From Absidia repens (taxonomy: Eukaryota; Mucoromycota; Mucoromycetes; Mucorales; Cunninghamellaceae): a stretch of 64,000 nucleotides of DNA. Under the pieces are notes generated by a model that was not told where the DNA came from, made no database searches, and saw only the letters and a list, made by a program, of their open reading frames with translations. The translations under genes were made by a program, and so were the position numbers. Within the stretch, counting starts at the first letter, position 1. Every line of letters starts with the position of its first letter. The DNA is taken from assembly GCA_002105175.1 (NCBI GenBank), contig MCGE01000006.1, positions 1 through 64,000 of the forward strand, written 5' to 3'. Positions 22,897 to 35,681 of the stretch are shown here, piece by piece.

Positions 22897-23807
22897 ATGA
22901 ACTCTTCTCCACCAACAACCAAACCTTACGAAGGTGATTCTGGTGATGACTCTGATGAAAAGCCTACCAAGCGGTCCGGTAGACGTAAAATCAAGATTGA
23001 ATATATTGAGGATAAAAACAGACGACACATCACCTTCTCGAAGCGGAAATCTGGCATTATGAAAAAGGTAAGAACCCATCCAATCATCTGTTTTTGGATG
23101 GAAAAGGGGTGAATCGAGGGAAGAATGCATAAAAAAAGAAAGGCCCCTCCTCTCTAATATGTATTGCTCCGTTATTAACTTTTCTTTTGGTTAGGCATAT
23201 GAACTTAGTACATTGACGGGTACTCAAGTATTATTATTGGTTGTCTCAGAAACTGGGCTCGTATATACTTTTACCACTGTTAAACTCCAACCTATTGTCA
23301 CCAAGCCTGAAGGCAAAAATTTGATTCAATCTTGCTTGAATGCGCCTGATCCAAATACAATTGAAACTGTAAGTGGCCCGAAATAAGGGAAATGATATTT
23401 ATATTTTAACATTCATCGTTTCTAATTTGATAGGAACCCATGCTATTGCTGCTATTGAGGCTTCCTCACCAAGATCAAATTCAGCAGAAGAACAAATCGA
23501 ACCTAGTCCATCTTCTGGTTACCACCAACACCATCACCACAACAATAGTAATAATAGTAATGGTGTAGCCACTTATCCAACAAGTTATCCTGCTGGTCAG
23601 ACTCATGGCGTTAGTGGAAATGGCTATCCACCTCCAGTCCCACATCCCTCTTACGGTGGATATCAACAACCTTCTGGTCAACAACAACCTTATGGTATGC
23701 CGTATTATGGACAACAACCACAACAACAGCAGCATCAACACAGTCAGCAACAGCAGCATTATGATGATTATTGGACAAAACAAGAAAACCGTCAACATGA
23801 TAGATAG
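22897..23807 (+). CDS. mcm1: SRF/Mcm1-type MADS-box transcription factor
   Basis: Three exons (22897-23067, 23195-23368, 23460-23807) yield 230 residues. The MADS box at about residues 31-88 reads GRRKIKIEYIEDKNRRHITF, SKRKSGIMKKAYELSTLTGT and QVLLLVVSETGLVYTFTTVK, the SRF/Mcm1 (type I) class, followed by the SAM-like extension LQPIVTKPEGKNLIQSCLNAP. Mcm1-type factors bind CArG-like boxes with partner proteins and control cell cycle, mating and metabolism genes. An acidic N-terminus and a His/Gln/Tyr-rich tail flank the domain. Intron 2 has two possible acceptors: 23433 (65-nt intron) would switch to a 44-codon tail that stops early, while 23459 keeps the long Gln-rich frame, which I chose. 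Confidence 0.9.
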
Positions 23808-24156
23808 TTTAGTTAGTACTTCGTCTTCTCTCATTTGGTTTTTTATATGATCCCTTTCTTTTTCGCTAGTGTCATATTCTATGTTATATTCAAATTAGCT
23901 TTTATTTATCGTCTCTACTATATATTATTAAAAAAAGAATAAAATACTCCCACTCTTCTATTACCTGATTTGATGATATTGATGATCGACTCTTTTCTTT
24001 TTTGGGGGAACAATGGCCCCATGGCAGCAATAGCGGTGGTTGAATAAAATGTGACAGTAAATTTGGCTGGCCTCACAACCAAAACAAAACTTTTTTTTTT
24101 ATTTTAGTTACCCCTCTTCTTTACTTCCTTTTTTTTTTTTTTTTTTTTTTTGCACA
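23808..24156. other. Intergenic: 3' flank and uL6m promoter
   Basis: Holds AATAAA near 23938 and T tracts at 24091-24100 and 24129-24150 just before the uL6m ATG. No gene seen. Confidence 0.5.
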
Positions 24157-24843
24157 ATGCTGCGATATACAACACAACTACTCAAACGACCTCTTGCACA
24201 ACAATCACATACATTTAGCACTTCAGTTGCTGTAGGATCACACATTGGTCGCACACCTCTCTATTTTCCTCAAGAAGTCACTTTGGATCATGATCTCACA
24301 CCAATTCAACAACCTCGCATTCCGTCGGAATTGAACAATACTACGCTTACTGTCAAAGGTCCCTTAGGTCAACTTGAAATGCCTATCAAACCATTTGTTC
24401 AATTGGATACCACCAAAGGGGACTCTGCTGCTGCTGAGGAGTCCATGTTGCAAGTCAGCGTTAAGGATGCCAGTGTCAAGGAACAACGTGCCATGTGGGG
24501 AACAACTCGGAATTTGATTCGCAACATGATCACTGGAGTATCGGAAGGATATCGACTTCACTTGCGTTTGGTTGGTGTGGGGTATCGTGGTGTTTTGGAA
24601 AACAACAACCGTAGTGTATCTTTGAAACTTGGGTATGCTCATCCCGTGGTGGTGGATTTGCCTCAAGGTATCTCGTGTACCATTCCTCAACCTAACCGTT
24701 TGATTTTGCAAGGCATTGATCTTCAACAAGTCACCGAACTCGCCGCCAAGATTCAACGATGGAGAAAACCTGAACCTTACAATCAAAAGGGTATCTTTAT
24801 CAACGACGAAACCATCAAGAAGAAGGAAGGCAAGAAGAAATAA
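24157..24843 (+). CDS. MRPL6: Mitochondrial large-subunit ribosomal protein uL6m
   Basis: A single-exon gene of 228 codons. Residues 1-30 (MLRYTTQLLKRPLAQQSHTF) are basic, Ser/Thr-rich and free of acid residues, as expected of a mitochondrial presequence. The mature part shows both L6 domains: IPSELNNTTLTVKGPLGQLE at about 48-68, MWGTTRNLIRNMITGVSEGY at about 112-131, then LRLVGVGYRGVLENNNRSVSLKLGYAHPVVV-type sequence, and the C-terminal signature WRKPEPYNQKGIFINDETIK followed by KKEGKK. It is part of the mitochondrial 54S ribosomal subunit, near the GTPase-associated centre. Length and motifs match the fungal mitochondrial family; the bacterial-like C-terminus rules out a cytosolic L9. Confidence 0.95.
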   Translation: MLRYTTQLLKRPLAQQSHTFSTSVAVGSHIGRTPLYFPQEVTLDHDLTPIQQPRIPSELNNTTLTVKGPLGQLEMPIKPFVQLDTTKGDSAAAEESMLQVSVKDASVKEQRAMWGTTRNLIRNMITGVSEGYRLHLRLVGVGYRGVLENNNRSVSLKLGYAHPVVVDLPQGISCTIPQPNRLILQGIDLQQVTELAAKIQRWRKPEPYNQKGIFINDETIKKKEGKKK

Positions 24844-25294
24844 ACGAATAATATTGGATTCTCTCACTCTCACTCTCGCTCTGACTCTGACTCTGACCCT
24901 GCTCCCCATTCCATTATTACTGCCGCCGTCATCATTACCCTCGTCTTATACATGTATATTTCCCCTCTTACCCTCTCTCTTTTCATCTCTCTACCTCATC
25001 TAGTTTGTCAAATACACCTTATTGTAGTCATTTTTAGTTTAGATTTTACTATTATTTTGTTTTTAGCATCGATCAATAAAGACACTTTTATAAAATATAG
25101 ATATTACCATATATTAGCAAACTACACTACTGCTTGTCGCGCCTGTGGCACATGTGCAGCGGGTTTTTAAATACATATGATGTTTTTTTTTTTTTTTTTT
25201 TTTTTTTTGAATCTTTTTTTTGTGCTTTCTTTCACACTCTTTTGTACAATATATATCACTTTATTCCAACGCAATTGGTCTCAATCCTAGTGTC
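24844..25294. other. Intergenic: 3' flank and Spc7 promoter
   Basis: Contains a CTCTGA/CTCTCA-type imperfect repeat (about 24859-24900), AATAAA near 25075, and a 26-nt T tract (25182-25208) upstream of the Spc7 start. No gene seen. Confidence 0.5.
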
Positions 25295-28200
25295 ATGTCT
25301 GATACGCAACGCTCTCCCCATCAAACATCTAGGCCTGAAATGGCGGTACCGTGGACTATCGACAATTCCGAAAGTAGACTATCTGGTACCCTTCAAAATG
25401 TAAGTACCGTGGTTGTTGCTTCATCTAACCAAGCAGCCCGTTTCTGATATCTAATCTAACTATTTTATTATCATTTTTTTTTACTAGTCTCCAAAAAGTA
25501 TACTGAAAGGATCAAAAACGCCCAATCCATATGTGTCCCCTCAATTCAATCGTCTTCAAAAGTAAGATGCACCCTCATAAAAAATAATATGATATTCCAG
25601 TTCTCACTCAGACTCGTTTATTCCTTGTTTAATACTAGTGAGCGTTATGAAACTATGATCAATCGTCGTGTCAGCTTTGCTTCTGATAAGTGGGTTCGGT
25701 AATACTAATCAATTTCCTTTACACACTCCTACCAAATATGCTAACTGTCTATTTATCACTTTACTTGTTTATATGCAGCCTCTTTGGCAAGAACGAAACT
25801 CCAAACAGCCCAAGTCACCGCACTCTGAGTCAAAGACTATCTACAAGCTCGCCTGGTGAAAACGATGCCAATCCTACTTCTACATCCATAATTCTTGATA
25901 AGAATGATTCCCATACAACCACTACCAAATCCGACAAGTAAGTACAATGACAATGAAAATAGGAAAAAGGACCCCTTTATCTTACCAATACGATTATTTT
26001 TCTTCTTCCAACCCGTCCCCTTTGCTAGTGCTTATCTTCTAAGGTTATCTGGATCGCCTATGGATCGCAGGAAAAGGTATATTATTCCTACTCTATATGA
26101 TAATTGTAATTCAACTAATCTACAACTATATTCTTTTGTGTAGACGACGTGACATGTATGGTAGCCCTCCTAGTCAACGTGAAGAGAAACAAATGTCGGT
26201 GATTTATCCAGAACACCGTGTTCGTGGCATGCAAAAATTGGGCGACGATGATGACGATGATTTGGACGACGACTATTCTTCTCACAACAATTATTATATG
26301 CAATTCCTTTCTCAAGAAACCCATCAACAGCGCAAACCACTTTTTGATGAAGATGTTGACGACGATAACCCCCAGAATAAAAGAACGAAAATCAGTGGCA
26401 ACAATAACAACGCTAACGACAAAGAAAATATGAAGCAAACAACGATGGGAACAAGTTATGTATCATCGTTTACACCACCGGCGGCCCGAGCATTATCACC
26501 GAACTCATTATACGTTGACAATGATGCGGATAGACAGAACGATGTGGATACAAATGATGATATAGATATACAGCACGCAACCTCACGGGAAAACCATCAA
26601 TCAATATTTGCCGAAGCGGAGGAAACAACAGAAACCACAGCACCTACGCAATATCTCGACACAAAGCAAGCTCGTATGTCTGTCACCTCCTTCAATGAAG
26701 ATACAGGAACCATGCCTTTGACGTTACAGCACAATGGTGAAATAAACAGGCAGCAAGGGACACCAGTGGATGATACAATGGATTTATGGAATGCAACAGC
26801 AACGGCAGATATACATCAAAATGGACAGCAAGAGCAACATGTACAGAACTCACAAGAATCAACAAAGCAACCCAGGAACGATAACCCGCACCTACCATCA
26901 ATCATTCACGCACATCCTCTTGGTGCACAGTTCAACTCGCAAAAGGATTCACAAGACTCAGATATGAAATTGACTCAGGAATCTTCAGCATTACGGGAAA
27001 CAAATCCACCAAGCAGCACCAAATCCTCCAACAATGCATCCTATTACGCTTTCAATACATCATCGCCAATACGATCGCCAATACAATCACCCTTTAGATC
27101 ACCTTTGAAGTCAACTGACAGGAATAACAACACATTCAACCTCGCAAAAAGTCCTCGGGTGGGTATCTCGATACTAGATACAATGGATGCTAGCCCTATC
27201 TTGCCACGCCATTCGCCTGTAACTGATCAATCCCATGCTGCTGCTGCGTCTTCTACCTTAGCTGATTCTTTCTCGCCAAAACGATCGTTTTATTTACATG
27301 ATCCAACCCAGTCACACACTCCTTCGGCAACAACGACAAGCAACACTTATCCAACTTCACGTCCTACCAAGTCTCCTCTTCGTCAACAATCGTTCCGTCG
27401 AGATTTTTCGGAGCTTAGTATTGATTCCGATTATGGTGATCGCATGGTTTCAATGCATGGGAATGAAAATGGTAAGATCTAAAAGAGAGAGAGAGAGGTG
27501 GAGGGGAGAGAGGCAAGATTATACAGTGAAAAAAAGAAACTAACGTTGACTCTTTTTCTCTCTTTAGTCAATATATTTGAGGAGGAATTTCCCCAGCTTT
27601 ACAATTCATTTACTGAAGACACACCTACCTCCAAACCCATGACATTGGCATACTTTTTGGATACTGCTGCTGGATTCAAACAACTTGCTGAAGATAAACC
27701 GATACCAAAACAAACGAATACACCTAGTACGAAGCCAAGCAATGGTAAGAAAATAGGAAAGGAAGGAGGTAGATATGATTATCTATGTAAAAAAATGTGT
27801 ACTGACGGGTTTTTATTATCACTGCCTAGCTCCTGCTACCTTTGATCAACAAGCTACAGCCGCCGCCTCTCTGCTTCCTGAACTGGATGCGTACCGCAAG
27901 GTAAGATTAACACTATCTCCGCCCCGACTCCCTCCAGAACCCCCCCCCCTGATCTGTCTTTCCTTTTTTTTTGCAGCTGACCGAAAAATACGACCAAGTA
28001 ATTGAAAAGCTTACCGATCAACTACAGCAACTGGATGATGATCTCAGCGAAAACATTCCCCAAGTATTTGCAGAGTATGTCGACGCGTCGCCCGAGGTGT
28101 GTGATGAAATGGAAAGTAGCTTTTCTGATCTTCGAAAGCTGGTTACAGCGGAAACGGAACAGAAATGGTACACAGAATATATGTCTATCGTGCAGGATTT

Positions 28201-29676
28201 GATGGCGCTTTTTAAAGGACAGTTAAAAGATCAACTTGAGGTAAGGAAAGAGCATGATATATGCAGTCGATCCGATGGCCTATTATGTATGAAACTTATT
28301 TCTCCTCCGCCCCCCTCCCTTAGGATCAACAACTCTTGCGTCAAGCAAAGAATCGACTTGCTCAAAACTTACCTCAACTAATGGCGGAAAAGCACAAAGT
28401 GACTGAAACTCTGAAGAACTCGCAGGAAATGTAAGATGCCAAAAAAAAAAAAAAAAAGAGTTCATTAACATTTATTGTTATCATTATCACTACTATTATA
28501 GGGTGCAAAAGTATAAACAAATGGACTATGGACTTCTGGAACGATGGGAAAGGGATATCAAGGAGCAAGAGTAAGTTGAAAAGAAAAGGCTTCGTTATTA
28601 TATTTTGGTTACTATAATTGATTTATATTTGTTTTTGCTAGGGTGGCCATTGAAAGGAGCCGGGAAGAAGCCCAGAAGGTTAAAGAAAAAGATGCACAGA
28701 CAAGGAAAGAACTGAACTTACTCGATGAAAAAAAAGCAGCACTCCAAACAGCTATTATGAAGGCCGAAGCAACAAAAGATGCTCACCCATATGTGTCTTA
28801 TTCTGATTTCCTCGATGCAAAAGGTACACATTTTCTTTCTTTTAAAAAAAGAAAAAGATCATTAAAACCACTCATATTAACTCTTTTTTTTTTATTAGAT
28901 CAATTCGATGCCAGCTCTGCATTATGCGCGTGGAAGCTACAAGATAAAATCGAGCACACAATTCAATTTACAGTTTATAACGACCTGGACATACTGATTG
29001 ATACCAGCAAACTCAAGGATCGTCAAGTGGATGCGGTATTTATTCGAATGCTTGAATCAAGAGATCGGGAATATGGTCCATTTGCTGAACTGGTGCATGG
29101 TTTACAAGTGATGGCAAGAGGAACCTGGACCCAAGAAAAGGTATTGAAAGAAAAAAACACATACAATAGACAAAGAAAACTCATAGTGATGTTCCACTAT
29201 ATATATATATATATATATTGCTATAGATCATACAAGATATTGCTATTTATTGGAATCGAGTGCGAATGATCCGAAAAGAAATCATGGCTGTCAAACGAAG
29301 ATTTTGGGTAGAATTGGAGCCGCTCGTTGAAACTCCTTTTTCCGATACAGATATGCGAGGATTTCGATGTACAATTACTGTGTTTAGCTTTATGTCAAAA
29401 CTCAAATTCTACTTGTCCTTTAATATTCACGCGAAACAAGTCATGTCATACCCTCACTCGTTGGATATGACACAACTGAAAATTGAATTTGTATATGGTA
29501 GTTCTACGTAAGTTAATAGTGGGATGAGGGTAGGGCAGGGCTTATGATTACTAACTTCAAATTTCTGATTTTATAGGCCTCAATACTTGCATACCTTGGT
29601 CAAACACAAATTGAAAGAAAATGGAATTGTTGGTTTAGTGGATACTTTGTGCCTTATAGTTGATGATTTCCAGTAG
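25295..29676 (+). CDS. spc7: Kinetochore scaffold protein Spc7/KNL1/Spc105
   Basis: Fifteen exons (25295-25399, 25488-25561, 25639-25689, 25779-25937, 26029-26076, 26144-27471, 27568-27744, 27830-27900, 27977-28240, 28324-28430, 28502-28570, 28642-28823, 28899-29140, 29227-29507, 29577-29676) join in phase to 1085 residues. The N-terminus has KSILKGSKTPNPYVSPQF and RRVSFAS, the SILK and RVSF motifs that recruit protein phosphatase 1 to KNL1 proteins. The middle is disordered and acidic, with degenerate MELT-like sites (DDTMDLW, SDMKLT). From about residue 590 the Spc7 C-terminal region follows: IFEEEFPQLYNSFTEDTPTS, PMTLAYFLDTAAGFKQL, a long coiled coil, then an RWD-like end. KNL1 bridges centromere and microtubules and platforms the spindle checkpoint. 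Confidence 0.93.
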
Positions 29677-30496
29677 GTTATTCCCCTTTCCACATTTTTT
29701 TTTATATATGCACATTCATAGTATACATATTTTAAATCCCCTATCTGTATAGCCTTAGCTTATTGTATTCATTTATTTACGCTTAATAATAAAATAAAAT
29801 CATTTTTTTCATATGCTACATATATATAATCGTATTACTGTTATATTGCTTCCCTTTTTTATCTTTGATGCAAGAAATCATACAATTGATCATGAAGCTT
29901 TGCTGCTTTTTTTTTATGCTATTTTCATCTTGAAGCGCTCAAACCTAAATATTGGGATGGCGGATGTTTAAAAATATTATAGAGGCACAAACATGGACTT
30001 TCCGGTCGAAGATTTTCCGTCAGGCTACACACATGGATTTTTCCGTTCAAGAGGAGACTCTGTGGGAAATCAAAGTTGGAAGTGATCCACTTTACAAAAA
30101 AAAAAAAAAAAAAAAAAGGTCGTGCACTAAACACAGTGTCAATATGAAGACGCAATAAAAAAAAACCCCTCTTTTAACAATTTTTCAACAGGCTTTCCTC
30201 ATCCTTTACCACCAACCAGTCGCATCTGCTAACAACAAAACGTTGGCTGAAAAGTTGAGGATAAGAAACTGAACCAATAATAGGCTGTATATATTCATAA
30301 AGAGCAATAGGGAAGCTAACCCCACAATAAATTGACCGAGCGGGGTTTAATGATAAAAACGGAGGTCCCAAACTTTTTTCGGAACAACGGGCGAGTCATA
30401 AAAGTGAGCGGTAGGCGATATTTTTTTACATTTTCTTTTTTCTCTTTTCCCAATTTTTTTTTTCTACTACACTCTTTTCTATTTATATTATTACTT
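29677..30496. other. Intergenic, no gene seen
   Basis: 3' flank of the Spc7 gene (AATAAAATAAAAT near 29787) and promoter of acetoacetyl-CoA synthetase, whose leader is pyrimidine-rich. A 20-nt A tract lies at about 30098-30117. A pair of related ACATGGAYTTTYCG segments at about 29993 and 30032 is too short to interpret. Confidence 0.5.
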
Positions 30497-33319
30497 ATGA
30501 CGATGGATGAAAACAATTTAACTCTTGACCCCAAGTGTCTCTGGACTCCTAGTCATCCTGAAGAAACTGAAATGGAACGATTCAGAGAAGCTGTCAATAG
30601 CAAACACAATCTCACTTTAGGTAGGTGAATGGAATATGGAACAGGTCATGTCTGACACGCTCTGCTCATATATATATATATATATATATGCAACTTTGTT
30701 TTGTTGATACTGACGAACCACTTTTTTTTTTCTTTATTAGCCAACTATCAAGAATTGTATGAGTGGTCTATCGCTCAACCTGAAGCATTCTGGTCTGAAG
30801 TCTGGGATAAAACAGGGATTATTTCGTCAGTCAAGGCAACTCGTGTGTTGGATACTTCTCGTCGTATGGACTCTATCCCTGAATGGTTTGAAGGTGCGCT
30901 ATTGAACGTGGCCGAAAACATGTTATGGTGTCGTAGTGCTGACAAGACGGCTATCATTGCTACAGGTAACAACAATAATACTCAAGAGTCAAAAGTGAAC
31001 AGGGGGGGACCTCAACTTTTTTTTTTTTTGTAGGCGAAGGTCATGGTCGTATCCATATTAGCTATGCTGAACTTTATCAAAAGGTCCTCCAATGTGCTGA
31101 AGCTATGAAGGCTATTGGTATTCAACAAGGTGATCGTGTGGCAGCATACATTCCCAATTGTGCTGAAGCAATTATCGCCATGTTGGCTGCTACAAGTTTG
31201 GGTGCTATTTGGAGGTAAAACAAAACAAAACAAAAGCATCTAACGAATGCTATATAGAATAACATGGTTACAAGGTACTAAACTTGGGATGATGATACAT
31301 TCTTTTGCTAGTTCTACTTCGCCTGACTTTGGGACGACTGTAAGTGAAGAGAATGAAGTGGTTTTCATGGATGATGAAAAAACAAAAAAGAAAAATCTAA
31401 GTTTGGCTAATCCGGATTCTCTTTTTTACCAACGTAGGGTGTACTTGATCGTTTCACTCAAATCCAACCCAAGATTCTCTTCTCTGTGAACGCGGTCTAC
31501 TACAACGGCAAGACATTGAACCATGTACCAAAGGTGGAAGCTGTGGTGAAAGATTTACCATCAGTTGAAAAGGTGGTGATGATCCCCTTTGTCAAAGACA
31601 TGCCTATTGGACAAGTCGATAAAAGGTAAAGTCCGAGGATGATGAATTTTGGGATGCAACTTCGATTTTTATTCTCACGGTCCCGTTTTTCTCTTTTTTT
31701 TTTAGTGTGACGTGGGATCAATTTTTAGAAACCGTTCCTGTGGACCAGTTGCCTTCTGAAATTGATTTCAAGCAACTGCCATTCAATCACCCCGCATTTA
31801 TTCTCTTCAGTTCTGGTACAACCGGTCTTCCTAAATGTATTGTCCATTCTGGTGCTGGTCTCTTGCTTCAATTGAAAAAGGAACACATTTTACATGGTGA
31901 CATGACTCCTGATGATATACTCTTTTATTATACTACCACTGGATGGATGATGTGGAACTGGCTTGTCTCAGCTCTCAGTGTCGGAGCTACTGTGGTGCTC
32001 TGGGATGGAAGTCCCTTCAAGCCTGCTCCAATCTCTTTGTGGGAACTTGTTGATGAATTGAAAGTCACTCATTGGGGTGCTTCTGCCAAGTATATTCAAT
32101 CTTTACAAGAAGCTGGTGTGCATCCAAGTAAGTTTGATATAGATATACTGATGATGATGTTATAGCAATCATGTTTGCTAATTGTCATTGCGTTTTTTTT
32201 TTGTTTTTTTGTTTTTTTGTAGTGGATCTCTGTAAACTGGATACACTCAAGGCTGTTTATTCTACAGGCTCTCCTTTGAAACCAGAAAGCTTTGAATTCG
32301 TGTATGAACATATCAAGAAAGACGTTATGCTTGGTAGTATCACTGGCGGTACCGATATTTGCTCATTGTTTGCTGGTCATAATGCAGCGCTACCTGTCTA
32401 TCGTGGTGAAATTCAATGTATCTGTCTTGGAATGAAGATCGAAGCTTGGACTGACGACAGTAAGTAACTTGAGAAAATCGAAATAAATAGAAGATACGGA
32501 ATTCAACAAACAACTAACGCACCTTGTTTTTTTTTTTTTTGTTCTTCTCCGAAATAGAACGATCCATCAAGGGTGAACCTGCTGATTTGGTATGTACATC
32601 ACCCTTCCCTTGTATGCCTGTTGCTATGTATGGTGACGATGAAACGAGGACCAAGTATAAGAACGCCTATTTCAATGTACATGATGATATTTGGTACCAC
32701 GGTGATTTCGTATGGATTAATCCCAAGACAGGTGGTGTGATTATGCTTGGACGGTCTGATGGTACGCTCAATCCTTCTGGTGTACGTTTTGGTAGTGCAG
32801 AAATCTACAACGTTGTCGACCGATTTGTTGATCAAGGCGTGGAAGACTCACTTTGTGTTGGACAAAAGATCAAAAACGAAGATGATGAACGCGTTGTTTT
32901 GTTTTTGAAGATGAAGAACAACGAACCATTGTCAGATGATCTGGTCAAGTCTATCAAGGTCAAAATTCGAAGTGAACTCAGTCCTCGTCATGTGCCCGCC
33001 TTTATTTTACCTATCACCGATATTCCAGTAAGTTGATACTATCATAATATTATCGGTACAGGGTAGAATCCATTAAGACTCACACTTCTATTTTACTTCG
33101 AAAATAGTATACCATCAATGGCAAGAAGGTTGAAGTTGCTGTCAAGGTAAGTCTTTCCCTCCCTTCGAAAGTTGAAACACTTCATACGAAACTAAACTTT
33201 TTTTTGTCTTGTGTATTTAATAGAAAATCATTTCTGGGCAATCAGTGACTCCTTCTGGTACCTTAACCAATCCCGAAAGCTTGAAATTATACTATGATAT
33301 TCCTGTATTGGCCCAGTAG
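30497..33319 (+). CDS. AACS: Acetoacetyl-CoA synthetase
   Basis: Ten exons (30497-30620, 30741-30965, 31034-31214, 31312-31339, 31438-31625, 31706-32127, 32223-32459, 32558-33027, 33108-33146, 33224-33319) give 669 residues, the usual size. The enzyme activates acetoacetate to acetoacetyl-CoA with ATP, feeding sterol and lipid synthesis or salvaging ketone bodies. ANL-superfamily motifs are clear: the phosphate loop [73 protein letters not shown] and SPRHVPAFI. The C-terminal [13 protein letters not shown] holds the catalytic Lys for adenylation. PLWEL-type and N-terminal [10 protein letters not shown] motifs separate it from acetyl-CoA synthetase. A second ATG in frame at 30503 is also possible as the start. 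AATAAA near 33406. Confidence 0.94.
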
Positions 33320-33589
33320 TTTAGACATCCCTTTGTGTTAGATATTTTATACATAGTGTTATTTGTTTTTGTTATATTAGTTTGTATTATTTTTATTTTG
33401 TGAAATGAATAAATATGAAAAAATGTTTTTATATTGTTGACTAAATTTGAGTAAACGGGTTGTTGACTGGGGGGATGGACTGGTCAAAATAGGTACTGCT
33501 TGGTGGACATATCTACTGTATATCTCTTGTGCTGATATTTACTACAGTATATGCAAAAATAAACTATAAAGAGCGATCTGGAGATATGG

Positions 33590-34450
33590 GTTAAGTTGAT
33601 AAATAAGAATAGTAGAACTGGAATACTGCCATGTTTCATATTAAATCACCCAGCACTATCTACCGGTCTCTAGAACTCAGGGTGGGAGTAGTTATAGCTG
33701 GCGAATTGGAACGCAAATACTTGGTCGGGCATTCACAAAATAGCTACAATAGCGATACTGTTTACTATACAATGAGTCGGAGAATATTGAATAAAACAGC
33801 ATATTTTATTAAAGCATATTGGTATATACTAAATTTAAAGAGGTCGGGGTCATTATAAGAAGTGATTCAATGGAAGGATCTCATGAAGCATGAGTGAAAC
33901 TAAAGTAAGATCTGAAGTCTAGTCAATCCTGATCAAAAGGGAAGATTGTAAAATGGAGTCTACTATACTATACAAGGTTTGAGAAAGACAAAAGGCTAAC
34001 TTTTATTGAATATTACAATTGTCATTACCAATCAGAAGGGTAGACGATAGTAAAAAGGGGATCTATTACACAGCGCATAAAGAGATTACTGGGGCATTTT
34101 TTTCATTGAAGCATGTAAAAATACACATATTTTATTCAGATAAAGATAAAAACTATAGGCAAACTAACACTAAACTAAGCTAATGAAGGCTCCAAAAGGC
34201 CAACTATTGGTGGTCCAAATCCTTGATCCAAAATGAAAGTTCCTCCATGCATCGTGTAATCCCTTAGCTGAAACCCCTTCTAAACTAGTGCTAATGTTAA
34301 TCTAAATCCACCATAAACTCCAAGAAGTTATAACGGTGATGAAAAATAAAAGAAGTAACGGAAAGAAAGAGGGGGGGATTAGGGAAGGGTCGCAAAAAAA
34401 AAAAAAAAAGCTTCACGTGGGCGGGATTTTAAAAAAAGCTCTCGTTTGCA
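33590..34450 (-). repeat. Dispersed repeat family, copy C (head on the right)
   Basis: Minus-strand head AAAATCCCGCCC followed by CACGTG at about 34435-34413, core at about 34330-34150 (AGGGGTTTCAGCTAAGGG, then GATGCATGGAGG), and tail to about 33590. The tail includes TATTGAATAAAACAGC-type AATAAA motifs. The interval 33320-33589 before it is the 3' flank of the synthetase gene. Confidence 0.7.
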
Positions 34451-35323
34451 ATATTATTTTTTCGTCTGCACTTGACAGAAAAAAAGAAAAAAAAAAGAAA
34501 AGGAAACTCTCCTTTTCATAGCAATAAATATCATTCAAATAATCAACATGATAGTTCCCTTCTCATCAGAGCAGCAGCCACCATTTAACATCGACAGCGT
34601 GGTTGTTTCTCTTCCTTGCTGTATTCGCAGGCAAGACGGAGTAACCCGGTCGCTGTAGATTAGTTTGCCATACCCTGTAAGATAGCCTACTCCCTTTTAC
34701 TGAATTAGATTATCGTACGCTATGTTTGTTTTACAACAAAGAACCCCATCCTCACATATCTGAACGTCTCACCTTAGATAGATGTCAAGGTTCTAACGTT
34801 AGACTATATAGTTTAGTTTAGTTGTCACTGGTTACATTAACATCTGAATAAAAAATGTCTTGTCTTTTATTTTTACTTTGTCTCTCATATTTTGTGTTGT
34901 TAAATGGTTATGACCACACTGTATTGTACAGACACAGTACTGTATAGCAGCTGGATTTCAGAAAATACGAGTTGGAGAAATTTCTTGAATGGGTTAAAAA
35001 ATGACAGTGGTAAACACATAAAAAATGAAAAAAAGACAGTAAAGGATACATAAAAAAAAAAACAAGTAAAAGCAAGTCATGATGGGCGCATTAAATATGA
35101 TGATTAATGAAAACAGGAAGGTACCTATTTTACCTCTTTTTTTTTTTTTATAACAATAACAAAACTACCGATCACGTATCATATCTTTGGTCCTTCCTTT
35201 CAACCTTCATTATCATATTACGTGCTTAAAAGCTTTATTGACCAGTTAAAAAAATGTTTTACATTTCCGGTGAGGTCCACCTTTTTTTCAGGTTTTTGCT
35301 AAACAACACCCATAGTACTTATA
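34451..35323. other. Intergenic, no gene seen
   Basis: No ORF or RNA gene is supportable. A short inverted pair TACTGT/ACAGTA occurs at about 34918-34950 and a fragment like the repeat tail (CAAGTCATGATGGGCGCA) at about 35072. Confidence 0.4.
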
Positions 35324-35615
35324 TCAAAAGTGTTTGATGAAATTTGTCTGTGGACTGATGTATTCATAAGGCGAATGATGTGGATTTAGAGGTGCCAGTC
35401 GCGGAGGACGATTATAGTCAAAGAAAGATGAAGAGGGGTCAGTATATGGCTGTCTCATTTTATATTGATCATCATGCATGGTATTTAGTACGGCTTGTGA
35501 TTTTCCTTTGACACTGGGCTGTTCACTTCGAGCATGGTGTAAACAATAAATAAAAACACACTGCCCGAAAAATCAAAAGTGAAATAAAAAATCAATACAT
35601 ACATTTGGTCTCTGT

Positions 35616-35681
<66 letters not shown>

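Noticed and set aside
24364..24909. Minus-strand frame of 181 codons
   Set aside because: It is antisense to the uL6m gene and its N-terminus is translated from a CT-repeat. No domain is visible.
33590..34450. Repeat copies as solo LTRs
   Set aside because: I could not find TG...CA termini or flanking short duplications by eye, and the best conserved part is internal, unlike LTRs. This is not excluded for all copies.
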